DNA from: Methylobacterium sp. Leaf99
Lineage (GTDB): Bacteria; Pseudomonadota; Alphaproteobacteria; Rhizobiales; Beijerinckiaceae
Direction: 5' to 3'
DNA: 64,000 nucleotides
NCBI RefSeq assembly: GCF_001422375.1
Contig: NZ_LMMU01000011.1
Span: 1,608-65,607, forward strand
Part shown: positions 33,756 through 42,240 of the stretch, piece by piece
Layout: every line of letters begins with the position of its first letter
Position numbering within the stretch: the stretch's first letter is position 1
Translations under genes and position numbers: made by a program
The notes under the pieces: generated by a model
What the model was told of the DNA's origin: nothing
Seen by the model: only the letters and a program-made list of their open reading frames with translations
Databases searched by the model: none

Positions 33756-35240
33756 ATGCGGCAGGTGTTTTCGCGGTGGCCGAGCCGGGCGACCGCCGCG
33801 CCGCGCGGTGGCCCGGTCGACACGGGTGATCTGCCGGCCTGGATGCTGGCCCGGCCGCCGAAGCGGCGGTGGGTCCGCCTCGAACGATCCGGCACGGTGG
33901 CTTTGCTGGTGGTCGCCCCCGCGATCCTCGCCGCCGCGGCGGGCTGGGCCGCGGCGACCCCGTCCGGACCGGCGACGCCGCTCATCGCCGGCATCGCGGG
34001 CCTCGCCGTGGGCGCGGCGGCCGTCCGGGTCATGCGGTCGGAGCGCGCCCTCGAAACCAGCCGGGCCCGGCTGACGACGCTGTTCGAGCGGGCCGGCATC
34101 GCCCTGTGGCGCGAGGACTGGACCGCCGTGGGCGAGGCCGTCATGGCGCTCCGGCGCGCCGGGATCACCGACCTCGAATGCCATTTCGCGAGCCACCCGG
34201 ACGAGCTCCGCGCCCTGCGCGCGCGAGTCCTCATCACCGACGTCAACGCCTTCACCCTCGAGGAGACCGGCGCCCCCGACAAGGCCGCCTGTCTCGGGCC
34301 CCTCGACCGCCTGCTCCCCGACACCGACCAGACCTTCGTCCAGTGGATCGTGGCGTTTGGCCGGGGCGACCGGTTCTTCCGCTCGGAGGCCCACGTGCGG
34401 CGCGCCGACGGGAGCGAGGTCGACATGCTGTTCACCGCGATGCTGCCCTCGGACCTCGCGGGCTTCGCCGAGATCGTCGTGACGGCCCTCGACGTGACGG
34501 CGTTCAAGCAGGCGCAGCGGCATTTCGCGCTCGCCGACACCGAGCTGGCGCGCGCCTCGCGGATCACCACCATCGGTGCGCTCAGCGCCTCTATCGCGCA
34601 CGAGGTCAACTCGCCCCTGGCTGTCATCGTCGCCAATGCGCAGGCGGGCCTGCGCTGGCTCCGGCGACCGCAGCCCGATCTCGGCGAGGCGACGGCCGCC
34701 CTCGACGACATCGTCGCCGCGGCGACGCGGGCCCGCGACGTCATCGCCCGGACCCGGTCGTATCTCGGCAACGCGCCGCGGGTCTTCGACGCCGTCGATC
34801 TGCTCCAGGCGGCCCGCGACGCGAACCTCCTCGTCGAACGGGAGCTGCGGGCCCTCGGGGCGAGCGTCCACCTCGCCGCCAGCGGCGAGGTCCCCCGGAT
34901 CGCGGCCGACCGCATCGGCCTGCAGCAGGTCTTCGTGAACCTCCTCGTCAACGCCGCGCAGGCGATGGCGGCGGGGGTGGGCCCGCGCGACATCACCGTC
35001 GCGATCACCCGGCGGGACGGCCATGTGGCCGTCGCCGTGAGCGATACCGGTCCGGGCATCGGGGCGGAGCGGCGGGCCCGGATCTTCGAGCCGTTCCACT
35101 CCACCAAGGTCGGCGGCATGGGCATGGGCCTCGCGATCTGCCGCAACCTCATCGATGCCCATGGCGGCGACATCTGGGTCGATGCGGCGCCCGGCGGCGG
35201 GGCCGCCTTCCACTTCACCCTGCCGGTCTCCCATGCCTGA
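33756..35240 (+). CDS. Membrane sensor histidine kinase with PAS fold
   Basis: A 494-residue kinase. Two hydrophobic segments (about 47-67 and 74-92) anchor it in the membrane; a PAS-like domain spans about 105-255; the HisKA H-box ASIAHEVNSPLAV has His282; the ATPase has VFVNLLVNAAQAM (N-box), VSDTGPGIG (G1) and GGMGMGLAI (G2). The layout resembles FixL-type kinases. AGGTGGAAGAG precedes the ATG at 33756. It overlaps the next response regulator gene by 8 bp. The signal is unknown. Confidence 0.87.
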   Translation: MRQVFSRWPSRATAAPRGGPVDTGDLPAWMLARPPKRRWVRLERSGTVALLVVAPAILAAAAGWAAATPSGPATPLIAGIAGLAVGAAAVRVMRSERALETSRARLTTLFERAGIALWREDWTAVGEAVMALRRAGITDLECHFASHPDELRALRARVLITDVNAFTLEETGAPDKAACLGPLDRLLPDTDQTFVQWIVAFGRGDRFFRSEAHVRRADGSEVDMLFTAMLPSDLAGFAEIVVTALDVTAFKQAQRHFALADTELARASRITTIGALSASIAHEVNSPLAVIVANAQAGLRWLRRPQPDLGEATAALDDIVAAATRARDVIARTRSYLGNAPRVFDAVDLLQAARDANLLVERELRALGASVHLAASGEVPRIAADRIGLQQVFVNLLVNAAQAMAAGVGPRDITVAITRRDGHVAVAVSDTGPGIGAERRARIFEPFHSTKVGGMGMGLAICRNLIDAHGGDIWVDAAPGGGAAFHFTLPVSHA

Positions 35241-35622
35241 CGTCGCCGCGGGGGCCGTGGTCGCCATCGTCGACGACGATCCGGCGATCCGTACCGCCCT
35301 CGGCCGGCTGACCCGCGCCCTTGGCTACGTCCCCGCCCTGTTCGACGGCGCCGAGCCCCTGCTCGCCGACCCCTCGGGGCTCCGGATCGCCGCAATCGTC
35401 ACCGATCTCCAGATGCCGGGCCTCTCCGGCCTCGACCTCCTGCGCATCCTGCGCCAGCGCCGTCCCGCCCTCCCCGTCCTTGTCATGACGGCCTATCCGA
35501 GCGAGGCCGGCCGGGCGCGGGCCTTGGCGCTGGGCGCCTTCGCCTACCTCGCCAAGCCGTTCGATGCCGAACAGTTCGAGCACTGCCTCACCGTCGCCCT
35601 CGGTTCCGCCGGAAACCCCTAA
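35233..35622 (+). CDS. Single-domain response regulator
   Basis: A 129-residue receiver domain with no output domain. Phosphoacceptor Asp58 in VTDLQMPG, acidic pair DDDP near 14-17, and a Lys near 108 in YLAKPFD match CheY-like folds. It overlaps the kinase gene, so the pair is co-translated. Lacking a DNA-binding domain, it may relay phosphate or act as a sink for the FixJ-type regulator encoded next. Confidence 0.85.
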   Translation: MPDVAAGAVVAIVDDDPAIRTALGRLTRALGYVPALFDGAEPLLADPSGLRIAAIVTDLQMPGLSGLDLLRILRQRRPALPVLVMTAYPSEAGRARALALGAFAYLAKPFDAEQFEHCLTVALGSAGNP

Positions 35623-35628
35623 CGGGAG

Positions 35629-35641
35629 GCGAACAATTCGC
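35629..35641. promoter_or_regulatory. Short palindrome before LuxR-type regulator
   Basis: GCGAACAATTCGC, 5-bp arms around CAA, followed by repeated ACGCGTGT near 35658 and 35677. Could be regulator sites in front of the response regulator at 35703. Weak evidence. Confidence 0.25.
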
Positions 35642-35702
35642 GCCGGCGCGAAACGATGGTACGCACGCGTGTACGGTAACGAACGCGTGTGCGGCCGCGA
35701 GG

Positions 35703-36329
35703 ATGATGCCCGAGGCAACGGTCCATATCGTCGACGATGATCCGACCCTGCGCGCGGCCTTGATCCGCCTGTGCCGCTCGGCCGGGCTGTCGGCCCTGGG
35801 GCACCGGGACGCGTCCGATCTCGCCCTCTGCGATGCCCGGACCGCCCCGCACTGCATCGTCCTCGATGTGCGCCTCGCCGACGCGAACGGCCTCGCCGTC
35901 CAGGAGGCCCTGCGGGCGGCGGGCAGCACCGTGCCGATCATCTTCCTGACCGGCTACGGCACGATCCCCATGACCGTCCGGGCCCTCCGGGGCGGTGCCG
36001 TCGAGTTCCTGACCAAACCCGTCCTGGCGGACGTGCTCCTCGCGGCCGTGACCCGCGCGCTGGAGGCCGACGCCGCCGCCCTGTCCGCCCGCACGGCCCG
36101 GCGCGCCCTCGCCGACCGCCTCGACTCCCTGACCCCACGGGAGCAGGACGTGATGCTGTGCGCCATCGGCGGCCTGATGAACAAGCAGATCGCCGGCGAA
36201 CTCGGGATCACGGAGATCACCGCCAAGGTCCACAAGCGGCGGGTGATGGAGAAGATGCAGGTCCGGTCCCTGGCCGATCTGGTCCGCGCCGCCGACCGGC
36301 TCGGACTGGCGGCGACCCGTCAGCGCTGA
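35703..36329 (+). CDS. Response regulator with LuxR/FixJ-type HTH
   Basis: A 208-residue regulator. Receiver Asp55 (IVLDVRLADANG), then a LuxR-type HTH (SLTPREQDVMLCAIGGLMNKQIAGELGITEITAKVHKRRVM in the output domain). It resembles FixJ/NodW. It follows the kinase and single-domain regulator, with 80 bp between, and is the likely DNA-binding end of that pathway. The next gene (hydrolase) begins after 187 bp and may be among its targets. Confidence 0.87.
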   Translation: MMPEATVHIVDDDPTLRAALIRLCRSAGLSALGHRDASDLALCDARTAPHCIVLDVRLADANGLAVQEALRAAGSTVPIIFLTGYGTIPMTVRALRGGAVEFLTKPVLADVLLAAVTRALEADAAALSARTARRALADRLDSLTPREQDVMLCAIGGLMNKQIAGELGITEITAKVHKRRVMEKMQVRSLADLVRAADRLGLAATRQR

Positions 36330-36516
36330 CGCGGGTTTTTCGCGGTGTCGCAGAATCGGCGGCGGGCTGCGCGAACAATGCCGCTTTCCTTCAAACCGCG
36401 GCGGGAATCGGCAAGCCGGGCCGCGCCCGCGCCGCCATAGCTCGGGTCGGCGGTCGCCGGGGGATCGCGGGTGGGTCGGCCCGTGACATCCCCCTCCTTC
36501 GAGACAGGACATCCCC

Positions 36517-37353
36517 ATGGCCACCCTCACCACCCAGGACGGCACCGACATCTTCTACAAGGATTGGGGCCCCGAGGGCGCCCAGCCCATCGTATTCCAC
36601 CACGGCTGGCCGCTGTCGTCGGACGACTGGGACGCGCAGATGCTGTTCTTTCTCCAGCATGGCTACCGCGTCGTCGCCCATGACCGGCGCGGCCATGGCC
36701 GCTCGGCGCAGGTCGATGGCGGCCACGACATGGATCATTACGCCGCCGATGCCTTCGCGGTGGTCGAGGCCCTGGACCTGTGGAACGCCGTGCATATCGG
36801 GCACTCCACCGGCGGCGGCGAGGTCGCCCGCTACGTGGCCCGGCACGGGGAGCCCGCTGGCCGCGTCGCCAAGGCGGTGCTGGTCTCGGCCGTGCCGCCC
36901 CTGATGCTGAAGACGGACGCCAACCCGGACGGCCTGCCGCTGGAGGTGTTCGACGGCTTCCGCACGGCCACCGCCGCCAACCGCGCCCAGTTCTTCCTCG
37001 ATGTCGCGAGCGGGCCGTTCTACGGCTTCAACCGCGACGGCGCGACCGCCCTGCCCGGCGTGATCCAGAATTGGTGGCGCCAGGGCATGACCGGCAGCGC
37101 CCAGGCCCATTACGAGGGCATCAAGGCGTTCTCCGAGACCGACCAGACCGGGGACCTCGCGGCCATCACCGTGCCGACCCTGGTCCTGCACGGGGAGGAC
37201 GACCAGATCGTCCCCATCGCCGCCGCGGCGCTGAAATCTGTCCGGCTCCTGAAGAACGGTACGCTCAAGACCTATCCGGGCCTGCCCCACGGGATGCTCA
37301 CCACCCACGCCGACGTGATCAACCCCGACCTGCTGGCCTTCGTGAAGGCCTGA
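36517..37353 (+). CDS. Alpha/beta hydrolase, non-heme chloroperoxidase-like
   Basis: A 278-residue cofactor-free haloperoxidase/esterase. Nucleophile Ser97 in GHSTGGGE, the acid in GEDDQIVP and the His in LPHGML form the triad, with the oxyanion segment HHGWPLSSDDWDAQ. Such enzymes hydrolyse esters and can perhydrolyse acetate to give peracid. The ATG at 36517 is the conserved MATLTTQDGT start. It is followed by pirin and a Kef-type antiporter, suggesting an oxidative or electrophile stress cassette, which is an inference from context. Confidence 0.85.
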   Translation: MATLTTQDGTDIFYKDWGPEGAQPIVFHHGWPLSSDDWDAQMLFFLQHGYRVVAHDRRGHGRSAQVDGGHDMDHYAADAFAVVEALDLWNAVHIGHSTGGGEVARYVARHGEPAGRVAKAVLVSAVPPLMLKTDANPDGLPLEVFDGFRTATAANRAQFFLDVASGPFYGFNRDGATALPGVIQNWWRQGMTGSAQAHYEGIKAFSETDQTGDLAAITVPTLVLHGEDDQIVPIAAAALKSVRLLKNGTLKTYPGLPHGMLTTHADVINPDLLAFVKA

Positions 37354-37396
37354 GCGCCGGGCGGGGGGCGCGCCAAGCGCCCCCGACCCCCGGCGC
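37354..37396 (+). terminator. GC-rich double stem after hydrolase
   Basis: GCGCCGGG (37354) pairs with CCCGGCGC (37389), enclosing GGGGGCGC (37364) and GCGCCCCC (37377). Begins one base after the hydrolase stop codon. No U-run, so it may be a 3'-end or attenuating structure rather than a full terminator. Confidence 0.5.
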
Positions 37397-37446
37397 CGGA
37401 GCGCGCGGCGTCCGGTCGTGTCGGGCACCAGAGACAGGAGATCCCC

Positions 37447-38385
37447 ATGAGCTGGCACGGTGCCGAAGATCCGATTCCGGGCGATCGTTTCACCTGCGAC
37501 GCGATCCAGACCCTGATCATCCCGCGCTCGCGCGACCTCGGCTCGTTCGCCGTGCGGCGGGCCCTGCCCTCCACGGAATGCAGGATGGTCGGCCCCTTCA
37601 TCTTCTTCGACCAGATGGGGCCGTCGGAATTCCTCCTCGGCCAGGGCATGGACGTGCGGCCGCACCCGCATATCGGCCTGTCCACGGTGACCTACCTGTT
37701 CGAGGGCGAGATCATGCACCGGGACAGCCTCGGGACCGAACTGTCCATCCGCCCCGGCGAACTGAACTGGATGACGGCCGGCCGGGGCATCACCCATTCG
37801 GAGCGCACGGGGAGCGCGCTGCGCGAGACCGGCTCGACCCTGTTCGGCCTCCAGAGCTGGGTCGCCCTCAGCGGCCGGGATGAGGAAGCCGCCCCCGCCT
37901 TCGAGCATTACGAAGCCGGGGCGCTGCCGGTCCTGACCGGCGAGGGCAAGACCGTCCGGCTCATCGCCGGCGAGGCCTTCGGTGCGAAATCCCCGGTGCG
38001 GACCTCGAGCCCGATGGTCTACGCCGACGTGACCCTGGAGGCCGGCGCGGTCCTGCCCCTCGACCCCGACTACGACGAGCGCGCGATCTACACCGTCTCG
38101 GGCGCCATCGAGATCGCCGGCGACGGCTTCGGGCCGGGCCAACTCCTCGTCTTCCGGCCGGGCGACCGCATCAGCGTGCGGGCGACGCAGACCGCCCGCT
38201 TCATGGTGCTCGGCGGCGAGCCCATGGACGGGCCGCGCCACCTGTGGTGGAACTTCGTCTCGTCGCGCCCCGAGCGCATCGAGCAGGCCAAGGAGGATTG
38301 GCGCCGGGCCCGCTTCGACACGGTTCCGGGCGAGTCCGAGTTCATCCCCCTGCCCGAGGACCCCAAGCCCGTGCGCTATCCTTGA
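37447..38385 (+). CDS. Pirin-family cupin protein
   Basis: A 312-residue bicupin. The N-terminal cupin metal site is seen as VRPHPHIGLSTVTYLFEGEIMHRDSLG (His-x-His and Glu/His ligands) and GELNWMTAGRGITHSER. Pirins bind iron; some have quercetinase activity and others act as regulators of metabolism. The C-terminal SSRPERIEQAKEDWRRARF helix is typical. The gene lies between the hydrolase and antiporter genes, and all share the strand. Confidence 0.9.
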   Translation: MSWHGAEDPIPGDRFTCDAIQTLIIPRSRDLGSFAVRRALPSTECRMVGPFIFFDQMGPSEFLLGQGMDVRPHPHIGLSTVTYLFEGEIMHRDSLGTELSIRPGELNWMTAGRGITHSERTGSALRETGSTLFGLQSWVALSGRDEEAAPAFEHYEAGALPVLTGEGKTVRLIAGEAFGAKSPVRTSSPMVYADVTLEAGAVLPLDPDYDERAIYTVSGAIEIAGDGFGPGQLLVFRPGDRISVRATQTARFMVLGGEPMDGPRHLWWNFVSSRPERIEQAKEDWRRARFDTVPGESEFIPLPEDPKPVRYP

Positions 38386-38433
38386 GCGTGCGGCGGCCGG
38401 CGGGCATCCCCCCTTCACCGAGGTCGAGACTCC

Positions 38434-40224
38434 ATGGCTGCTGACGCATCGGGCGCCGCCGGCGACCTCGTCCAGGTCGTCGCCCTGCTGGCGGCGGGGG
38501 TGATCGCGGTGCCGCTGTTCAAGCGCATCGGCCTCGGCTCGGTCCTCGGCTACCTCGTGGCGGGCCTGTGCATCGGGCCCTTCGGCCTCGGCCTGTTCAC
38601 GGACGCGCACGCGATCCTGCACGTGGCCGAGCTCGGCGTCGTGATGTTCCTGTTCCTCATCGGCCTCGAAATGGAGCCGTCGCGGCTCTGGGGCATGCGG
38701 CGCGAGATCTTCGGCCTCGGGCTCGCGCAGGTCGGGGCCTCCATCGCCGCCCTGACCCTGGTCGGCCTCGCCCTCGGGTTCTCCCTCGCCGTGGCCTTCG
38801 TCGCCGGCACCGGCTTCGTGCTGACCTCGACGGCCATCGTCATGCAGCTCCTCGAGGACCGCGGGTCGCTCTCGACCCCGAAGGGCCAGCGCATCGTCGC
38901 GATCCTGCTGCTCGAGGATCTCGCCATCGTGCCGCTCCTCGCCGTCGTCGCCTTCCTCGCGCCGGGCGGGGCGGTGACGGGCACGGCGGACCGGGCCTAC
39001 GCCGTCGGGCTCGCCCTCCTGTCCGTGGCCGCCCTCGTGGCGGCGGGACGCTGGCTGCTCAACCCGATGTTCCGCCTGCTGGCGGCGGCGAAGGCCAGGG
39101 AGGTGATGACGGCGGCGGCCCTCCTGGTGGTGCTCGGCGCGGCCCTCGCCATGCAGTTCGGCGGCCTGTCCATGGCCATGGGGGCGTTCCTCGCCGGGGT
39201 CCTGCTCTCGGAATCGAGTTTCCGTCACCAGCTCGAAGCCGATGTGGAGCCGTTCCGCGGCATCCTCCTCGGCCTGTTCTTCCTCGGGGTCGGGATGTCC
39301 CTCGATCTCACCGTGATCGCGGCGAACTGGGTCCTCATCCTCACGGGCGTCGCCGCCTACATGGTGGTGAAGAGCCTCGTCATCTACGCCGTCGCGCGCC
39401 TCCTGCGGGCCGGCCACGCCGAGGCGACGGAGCGCGCGGCCCTGATGGCGCAGGGCGGCGAGTTCGCCTTCGTGCTCTACGCCGCCGCCGCGGGCGCCGG
39501 GATCATCGACGGCCCCACCAACGCGATCCTGACGGCGACCGTCATCCTGTCCATGGCCGTCACTCCCCTGATGGTGATCGCCTTCGACCGCCTCGGCCCC
39601 AAAGCGACCGCCTCCACGGACGGCGTCGAGGTTCCGGAGAACCTCGTCGGCAGCGCCCTCATCGTCGGGTTCGGCCGCTTCGGCCAGATCGTCAGCCAAC
39701 CGCTGATCGCGCGCGGATGCTCCCTGTCCATCATCGACACCAACCCGGCCGCCATCCGGGTCGCGGAGGATTTCGGGTTCAAGGTCTATTACGGCGACGG
39801 CGCCCGCCTCGACATCCTGCACGCGGCGGGCGCCGCGACGGCCCGGGCGATCCTCATCTGCATCGACGACCGCGACGCCGCCCGGCGCATCGCCGCGATC
39901 GCGAAGGCCGAGTTCCCCCTGGTGCCCGTCCTCGCCCGCGCCCGCGACCGCGAGCACGCCATCGCGCTCCTCCAGGCGGGCGTGGCGTATCAGCTCCGGG
40001 AAACCCTCGAATCGGCCCTGGCCTTCGGCGAGCAGGCGCTCCGGACCCTCGGCGACGATCCCGACGCCGCCCGGGCGGCCATGGCGGAAATCCGCCGTCG
40101 CGATGCCGAACGCCTCGCCCTGGAAACCGTCGGCGGCGTCCATGCCGGCCGCGAGCTGATCCATGGGAACGCGAGCCGCGCCCGGCCCGCCGGGGATGGG
40201 CGTTTGGAAGAGCGGCGGCTTTGA
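38434..40224 (+). CDS. CPA2 monovalent cation:proton antiporter with TrkA-N domain (Kef-like)
   Basis: A 596-residue protein: 11-13 helices (LPLFKRIGLGSVLGYLVAGLCIGPFGL-type start at about 20-55), the Kef loop HVAELGVVMFLFLIGLEM, and a C-terminal Rossmann RCK-N domain (IVGFGRFGQIVSQPLIARG). K+/H+ antiport gated by NAD(H) or glutathione adducts is typical of KefB/C; no KefF/G flavin partner is encoded next to it. Its neighbourhood with pirin and the perhydrolase-like gene supports a detoxification role, but the ion and gating ligand are inferred. Confidence 0.87.
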   Translation: MAADASGAAGDLVQVVALLAAGVIAVPLFKRIGLGSVLGYLVAGLCIGPFGLGLFTDAHAILHVAELGVVMFLFLIGLEMEPSRLWGMRREIFGLGLAQVGASIAALTLVGLALGFSLAVAFVAGTGFVLTSTAIVMQLLEDRGSLSTPKGQRIVAILLLEDLAIVPLLAVVAFLAPGGAVTGTADRAYAVGLALLSVAALVAAGRWLLNPMFRLLAAAKAREVMTAAALLVVLGAALAMQFGGLSMAMGAFLAGVLLSESSFRHQLEADVEPFRGILLGLFFLGVGMSLDLTVIAANWVLILTGVAAYMVVKSLVIYAVARLLRAGHAEATERAALMAQGGEFAFVLYAAAAGAGIIDGPTNAILTATVILSMAVTPLMVIAFDRLGPKATASTDGVEVPENLVGSALIVGFGRFGQIVSQPLIARGCSLSIIDTNPAAIRVAEDFGFKVYYGDGARLDILHAAGAATARAILICIDDRDAARRIAAIAKAEFPLVPVLARARDREHAIALLQAGVAYQLRETLESALAFGEQALRTLGDDPDAARAAMAEIRRRDAERLALETVGGVHAGRELIHGNASRARPAGDGRLEERRL

Positions 40225-40389
40225 TGGACGGTGCTCCTCCCCCGGTGTCACGACACCTTCGACCCGCCGTTCGGAGCGGGTTGCGGTCGTTCCCCCGTGA
40301 GCATCGACACGGCCCCAGTGGACTCAGCCGCCAAAACCGCAATCTTTTGGGAACGCGATTTTCTTGGGAACCGGGGGCGGGCAACCGCG

Positions 40390-40487
40390 TTTCGTGTGCG
40401 CGAGGCCGGGTTTCGGCTCGCTGAACGGGCGCCGGATCAGGCAGCCGGCGACCCTTGTCATCACGTTGCTCCAAGGAGGATGTGGTC
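40390..40487 (+). promoter_or_regulatory. ROSE-like RNA thermometer in hsp20 5' UTR
   Basis: The ribosome-binding site is buried in a hairpin: TTGCTCC (40466-40472), AA loop, GGAGGAT (40475-40481), ending 6 bases before the ATG. The strand UUGCU opposite the AGGA of the Shine-Dalgarno, with an internal G-G mismatch, is the hallmark of ROSE elements that control rhizobial small heat-shock genes. Two upstream hairpins are also possible (GCCG-GGTTT-CGGC near 40406, GCCGG/CCGGC near 40431-40450). Heating would open it and allow translation. The 5' limit is a guess. Confidence 0.75.
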
Positions 40488-40985
40488 ATGAGGACCCTTG
40501 ATTTTTCCCCTCTCTACCGTTCCACCGTCGGCTTCGACCGCCTGTTCTCGCTGCTGGACCAGGCGACCCAGGCCGAGACGTCCTCGACGTGGCCGCCCTA
40601 CGACATCGAGCGGGTGGCGGACGACGCGTACCGAATCACGATGGCCGTCGCCGGCTTCGCGCCCGACGAGATCGATCTGACCCAGCACGACACCACCCTC
40701 GTGGTCACCGGCCAGAGGAAGTCGTCCGAGGGCGAGCGCCGACTCCTGCACCGCGGCATCGCCGCCCGGGCCTTCCGCCTGACCTTCAGCCTGGACGACC
40801 ACGTGAAGGTCATCGGCGCGACCCTCGAGAACGGCCTGCTGACCGTGACCCTCGAGCGCGAGGTGCCCGAGACCCTGAAGCCCCGGCGCATCCCCATCGG
40901 CGGGACGCAGCCGGCCATCGGCCAGGATGCCTCGGGCCGGGGCAACCCGCAGCCTCGGATCGAGGCCGAGCGCCAAGCGGCCTAA
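40488..40985 (+). CDS. Hsp20 family small heat-shock protein
   Basis: A 165-residue alpha-crystallin protein of the HspH/IbpA class. The N-terminus LDFSPLYRSTVGFDRLFSLL is typical of class A rhizobial sHsps. The crystallin domain has YRITMAVAGFAPDEIDL and ends with GLLTVTLEREVPE, followed by the I-x-I-type RRIPI. It binds unfolding proteins. The ATG at 40488 follows AAGGAGG inside a ROSE-like hairpin. A 12-bp perfect stem-loop terminates 20 bp after the stop. Confidence 0.92.
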   Translation: MRTLDFSPLYRSTVGFDRLFSLLDQATQAETSSTWPPYDIERVADDAYRITMAVAGFAPDEIDLTQHDTTLVVTGQRKSSEGERRLLHRGIAARAFRLTFSLDDHVKVIGATLENGLLTVTLEREVPETLKPRRIPIGGTQPAIGQDASGRGNPQPRIEAERQAA

Positions 40986-41006
40986 GCCCGTGGTCTGTTC
41001 GTCGAA

Positions 41007-41034
41007 TGTCCCCCGCGCACCCGCGCGGGGGACA
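41007..41034 (+). terminator. Stem-loop after hsp20
   Basis: TGTCCCCCGCGC and its exact complement around an ACCC loop, starting 22 bp after the hsp20 stop. It would stop or stabilise the hsp20 transcript. No T-run follows. Confidence 0.65.
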
Positions 41035-41071
41035 CCGCCCATCCAACCCATGCTTTCAGGAAGGATGATCG

Positions 41072-41572
41072 ATGATGGAGACGTATCTTTCCCGTTCCGG
41101 TGCCGTGAACTCCGGCGCCATGAACCCAGCCGGCACGCACCCGGCCGCGTTCGAGGCGTGGCAGGCCCTCGTCGCGCCCGGCGATGTCTTCCGCCACCCG
41201 AGGGAGGTGCTGGCCCACCCCGGGCTTTCGCCGGGGGACAAGCGCGCGATCCTCGCCTCCTGGGCGTCGGATGCGAGCGCCCTTGAGCACGCCCCGAACC
41301 TGCGCTGCCTCGTCGGGAGCAGGGCCGAACCGGTCTCCGTCGACGCCGTCCTCGCGGCCCTCGGCGAACTCGACCGGATGTCCCGACGCTCGACCGACGC
41401 CCGACCGACGCGCCCCTTCCCGCGCCGCCTGCGTCGCCTGGCGGGGCTGCACCGATCTGTTCGCCCGGGACGACGCGACGACGACGACGATCCGCCGCCC
41501 TGCCCGGCGGCCGCCATGCCACGTCCGAAGACCCCGCCGAGCGACGCACGGGCCGCCGTGATCCCGGCCTGA
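41072..41572 (+). CDS. Uncharacterised protein following hsp20
   Basis: A 166-residue protein. The part from about residue 25 to 105 (AWQALVAPGDVFRHPREVLAHPGLSPGDKRAILASWASDA with VSVDAVLAALGELDRM) is compact, helical and looks conserved; similar short proteins follow stress genes in relatives, from memory. The C-terminal 60 residues are Arg/Pro-rich with a run of five Asp and look disordered. AGGAAGGATGATCG precedes ATG pairs at 41072 and 41075. Function unknown; a stress link is inferred from position. Confidence 0.6.
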   Translation: MMETYLSRSGAVNSGAMNPAGTHPAAFEAWQALVAPGDVFRHPREVLAHPGLSPGDKRAILASWASDASALEHAPNLRCLVGSRAEPVSVDAVLAALGELDRMSRRSTDARPTRPFPRRLRRLAGLHRSVRPGRRDDDDDPPPCPAAAMPRPKTPPSDARAAVIPA

Positions 41573-41609
41573 CAAGAGGTCCCGATGCCGGACCGAACAC
41601 CGCCAGAGC

Positions 41610-41647
41610 GACGACGGCCCGATGCAGCCCGGCATCGGGCCGTCGTC
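41610..41647 (+). terminator. Strong 16-bp stem-loop terminator
   Basis: GACGACGGCCCGATGC and its exact complement around AGCCCG. It is 35 bp past the stop of the gene at 41072 and closes the stress cassette. No long U-run. Confidence 0.7.
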
Positions 41648-41820
41648 CCTAAGTCCATTCAATGGCGATGGGCCGGCGCATCACGTTGGCGCGAAGGAAT
41701 CGGAAACCATGATCATGATGCCGCTGCACCCCGCAGTGAGCCTGATCCGGTCTCGATAGTTGGTCGAGCAGTTGCGCGATTCGATCGTCAGCAATGAACA
41801 GATCACTTCGAGCGAGCGAT

Positions 41821-42240
41821 ATGGAACGAGCGGAACGGATTTTTGGACGACGCAAAGGCGGGTATACGGCCGATGAGTTGGCGGCTTACCGGCGATCGCG
41901 GATCGAGGCGGACAACGCTCAGCGTAAGCGAGGCATGCCCTCGGCTCCCATTTCGAACGAGATCCAGGGCTTGCGAGGACTGGCTAAAGCCGACCAGGCG
42001 CCGGAGCAAAAGAGATCGAGACGGTGGTTCGGTCGCCTAACGCTGTGTGCAGGCTTGGTCGTGCTGCAGTTCGCGACCGCTACGGTCGGCGCTTCGCTCG
42101 TGGCCTGCGATCGGTGTGACCGGCCCTTCGATATCTTCGTTGATGACGCCTTCGGAAGCTGCGTCGGTCGCGGCACCAAGCAGCAGCGACATTCCCTCGA
42201 GACTGATGCCGCCCGGCCGGCATCCACCCTCGGTCGATGA
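41821..42240 (+). CDS. Hypothetical membrane-anchored protein
   Basis: About 139 residues from the ATG at 41821 (MERAERIFGRRKGGYTADEL); an earlier ATG at 41794 would add nine residues. The N-terminal 65 residues are highly charged and helical. One membrane span (LTLCAGLVVLQFATATVGASLVA) follows, then a Cys-containing tail (CDRCDRPFDIF). No family recognised. Base composition is more A/T-rich than that of core neighbours, as in the whole 41.6-44.9 kb stretch. Confidence 0.42.
   Translation: MERAERIFGRRKGGYTADELAAYRRSRIEADNAQRKRGMPSAPISNEIQGLRGLAKADQAPEQKRSRRWFGRLTLCAGLVVLQFATATVGASLVACDRCDRPFDIFVDDAFGSCVGRGTKQQRHSLETDAARPASTLGR

Noticed and set aside
36391..40251. Minus-strand 1286-codon frame
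   Set aside because: Shadow of four plus-strand genes with clear families; His/Arg/Gly-rich.
41649..41855. 68-codon minus-strand frame next to the strong stem-loop
   Set aside because: No ribosome-binding site or conserved look; overlaps the start of a plus-strand candidate gene.
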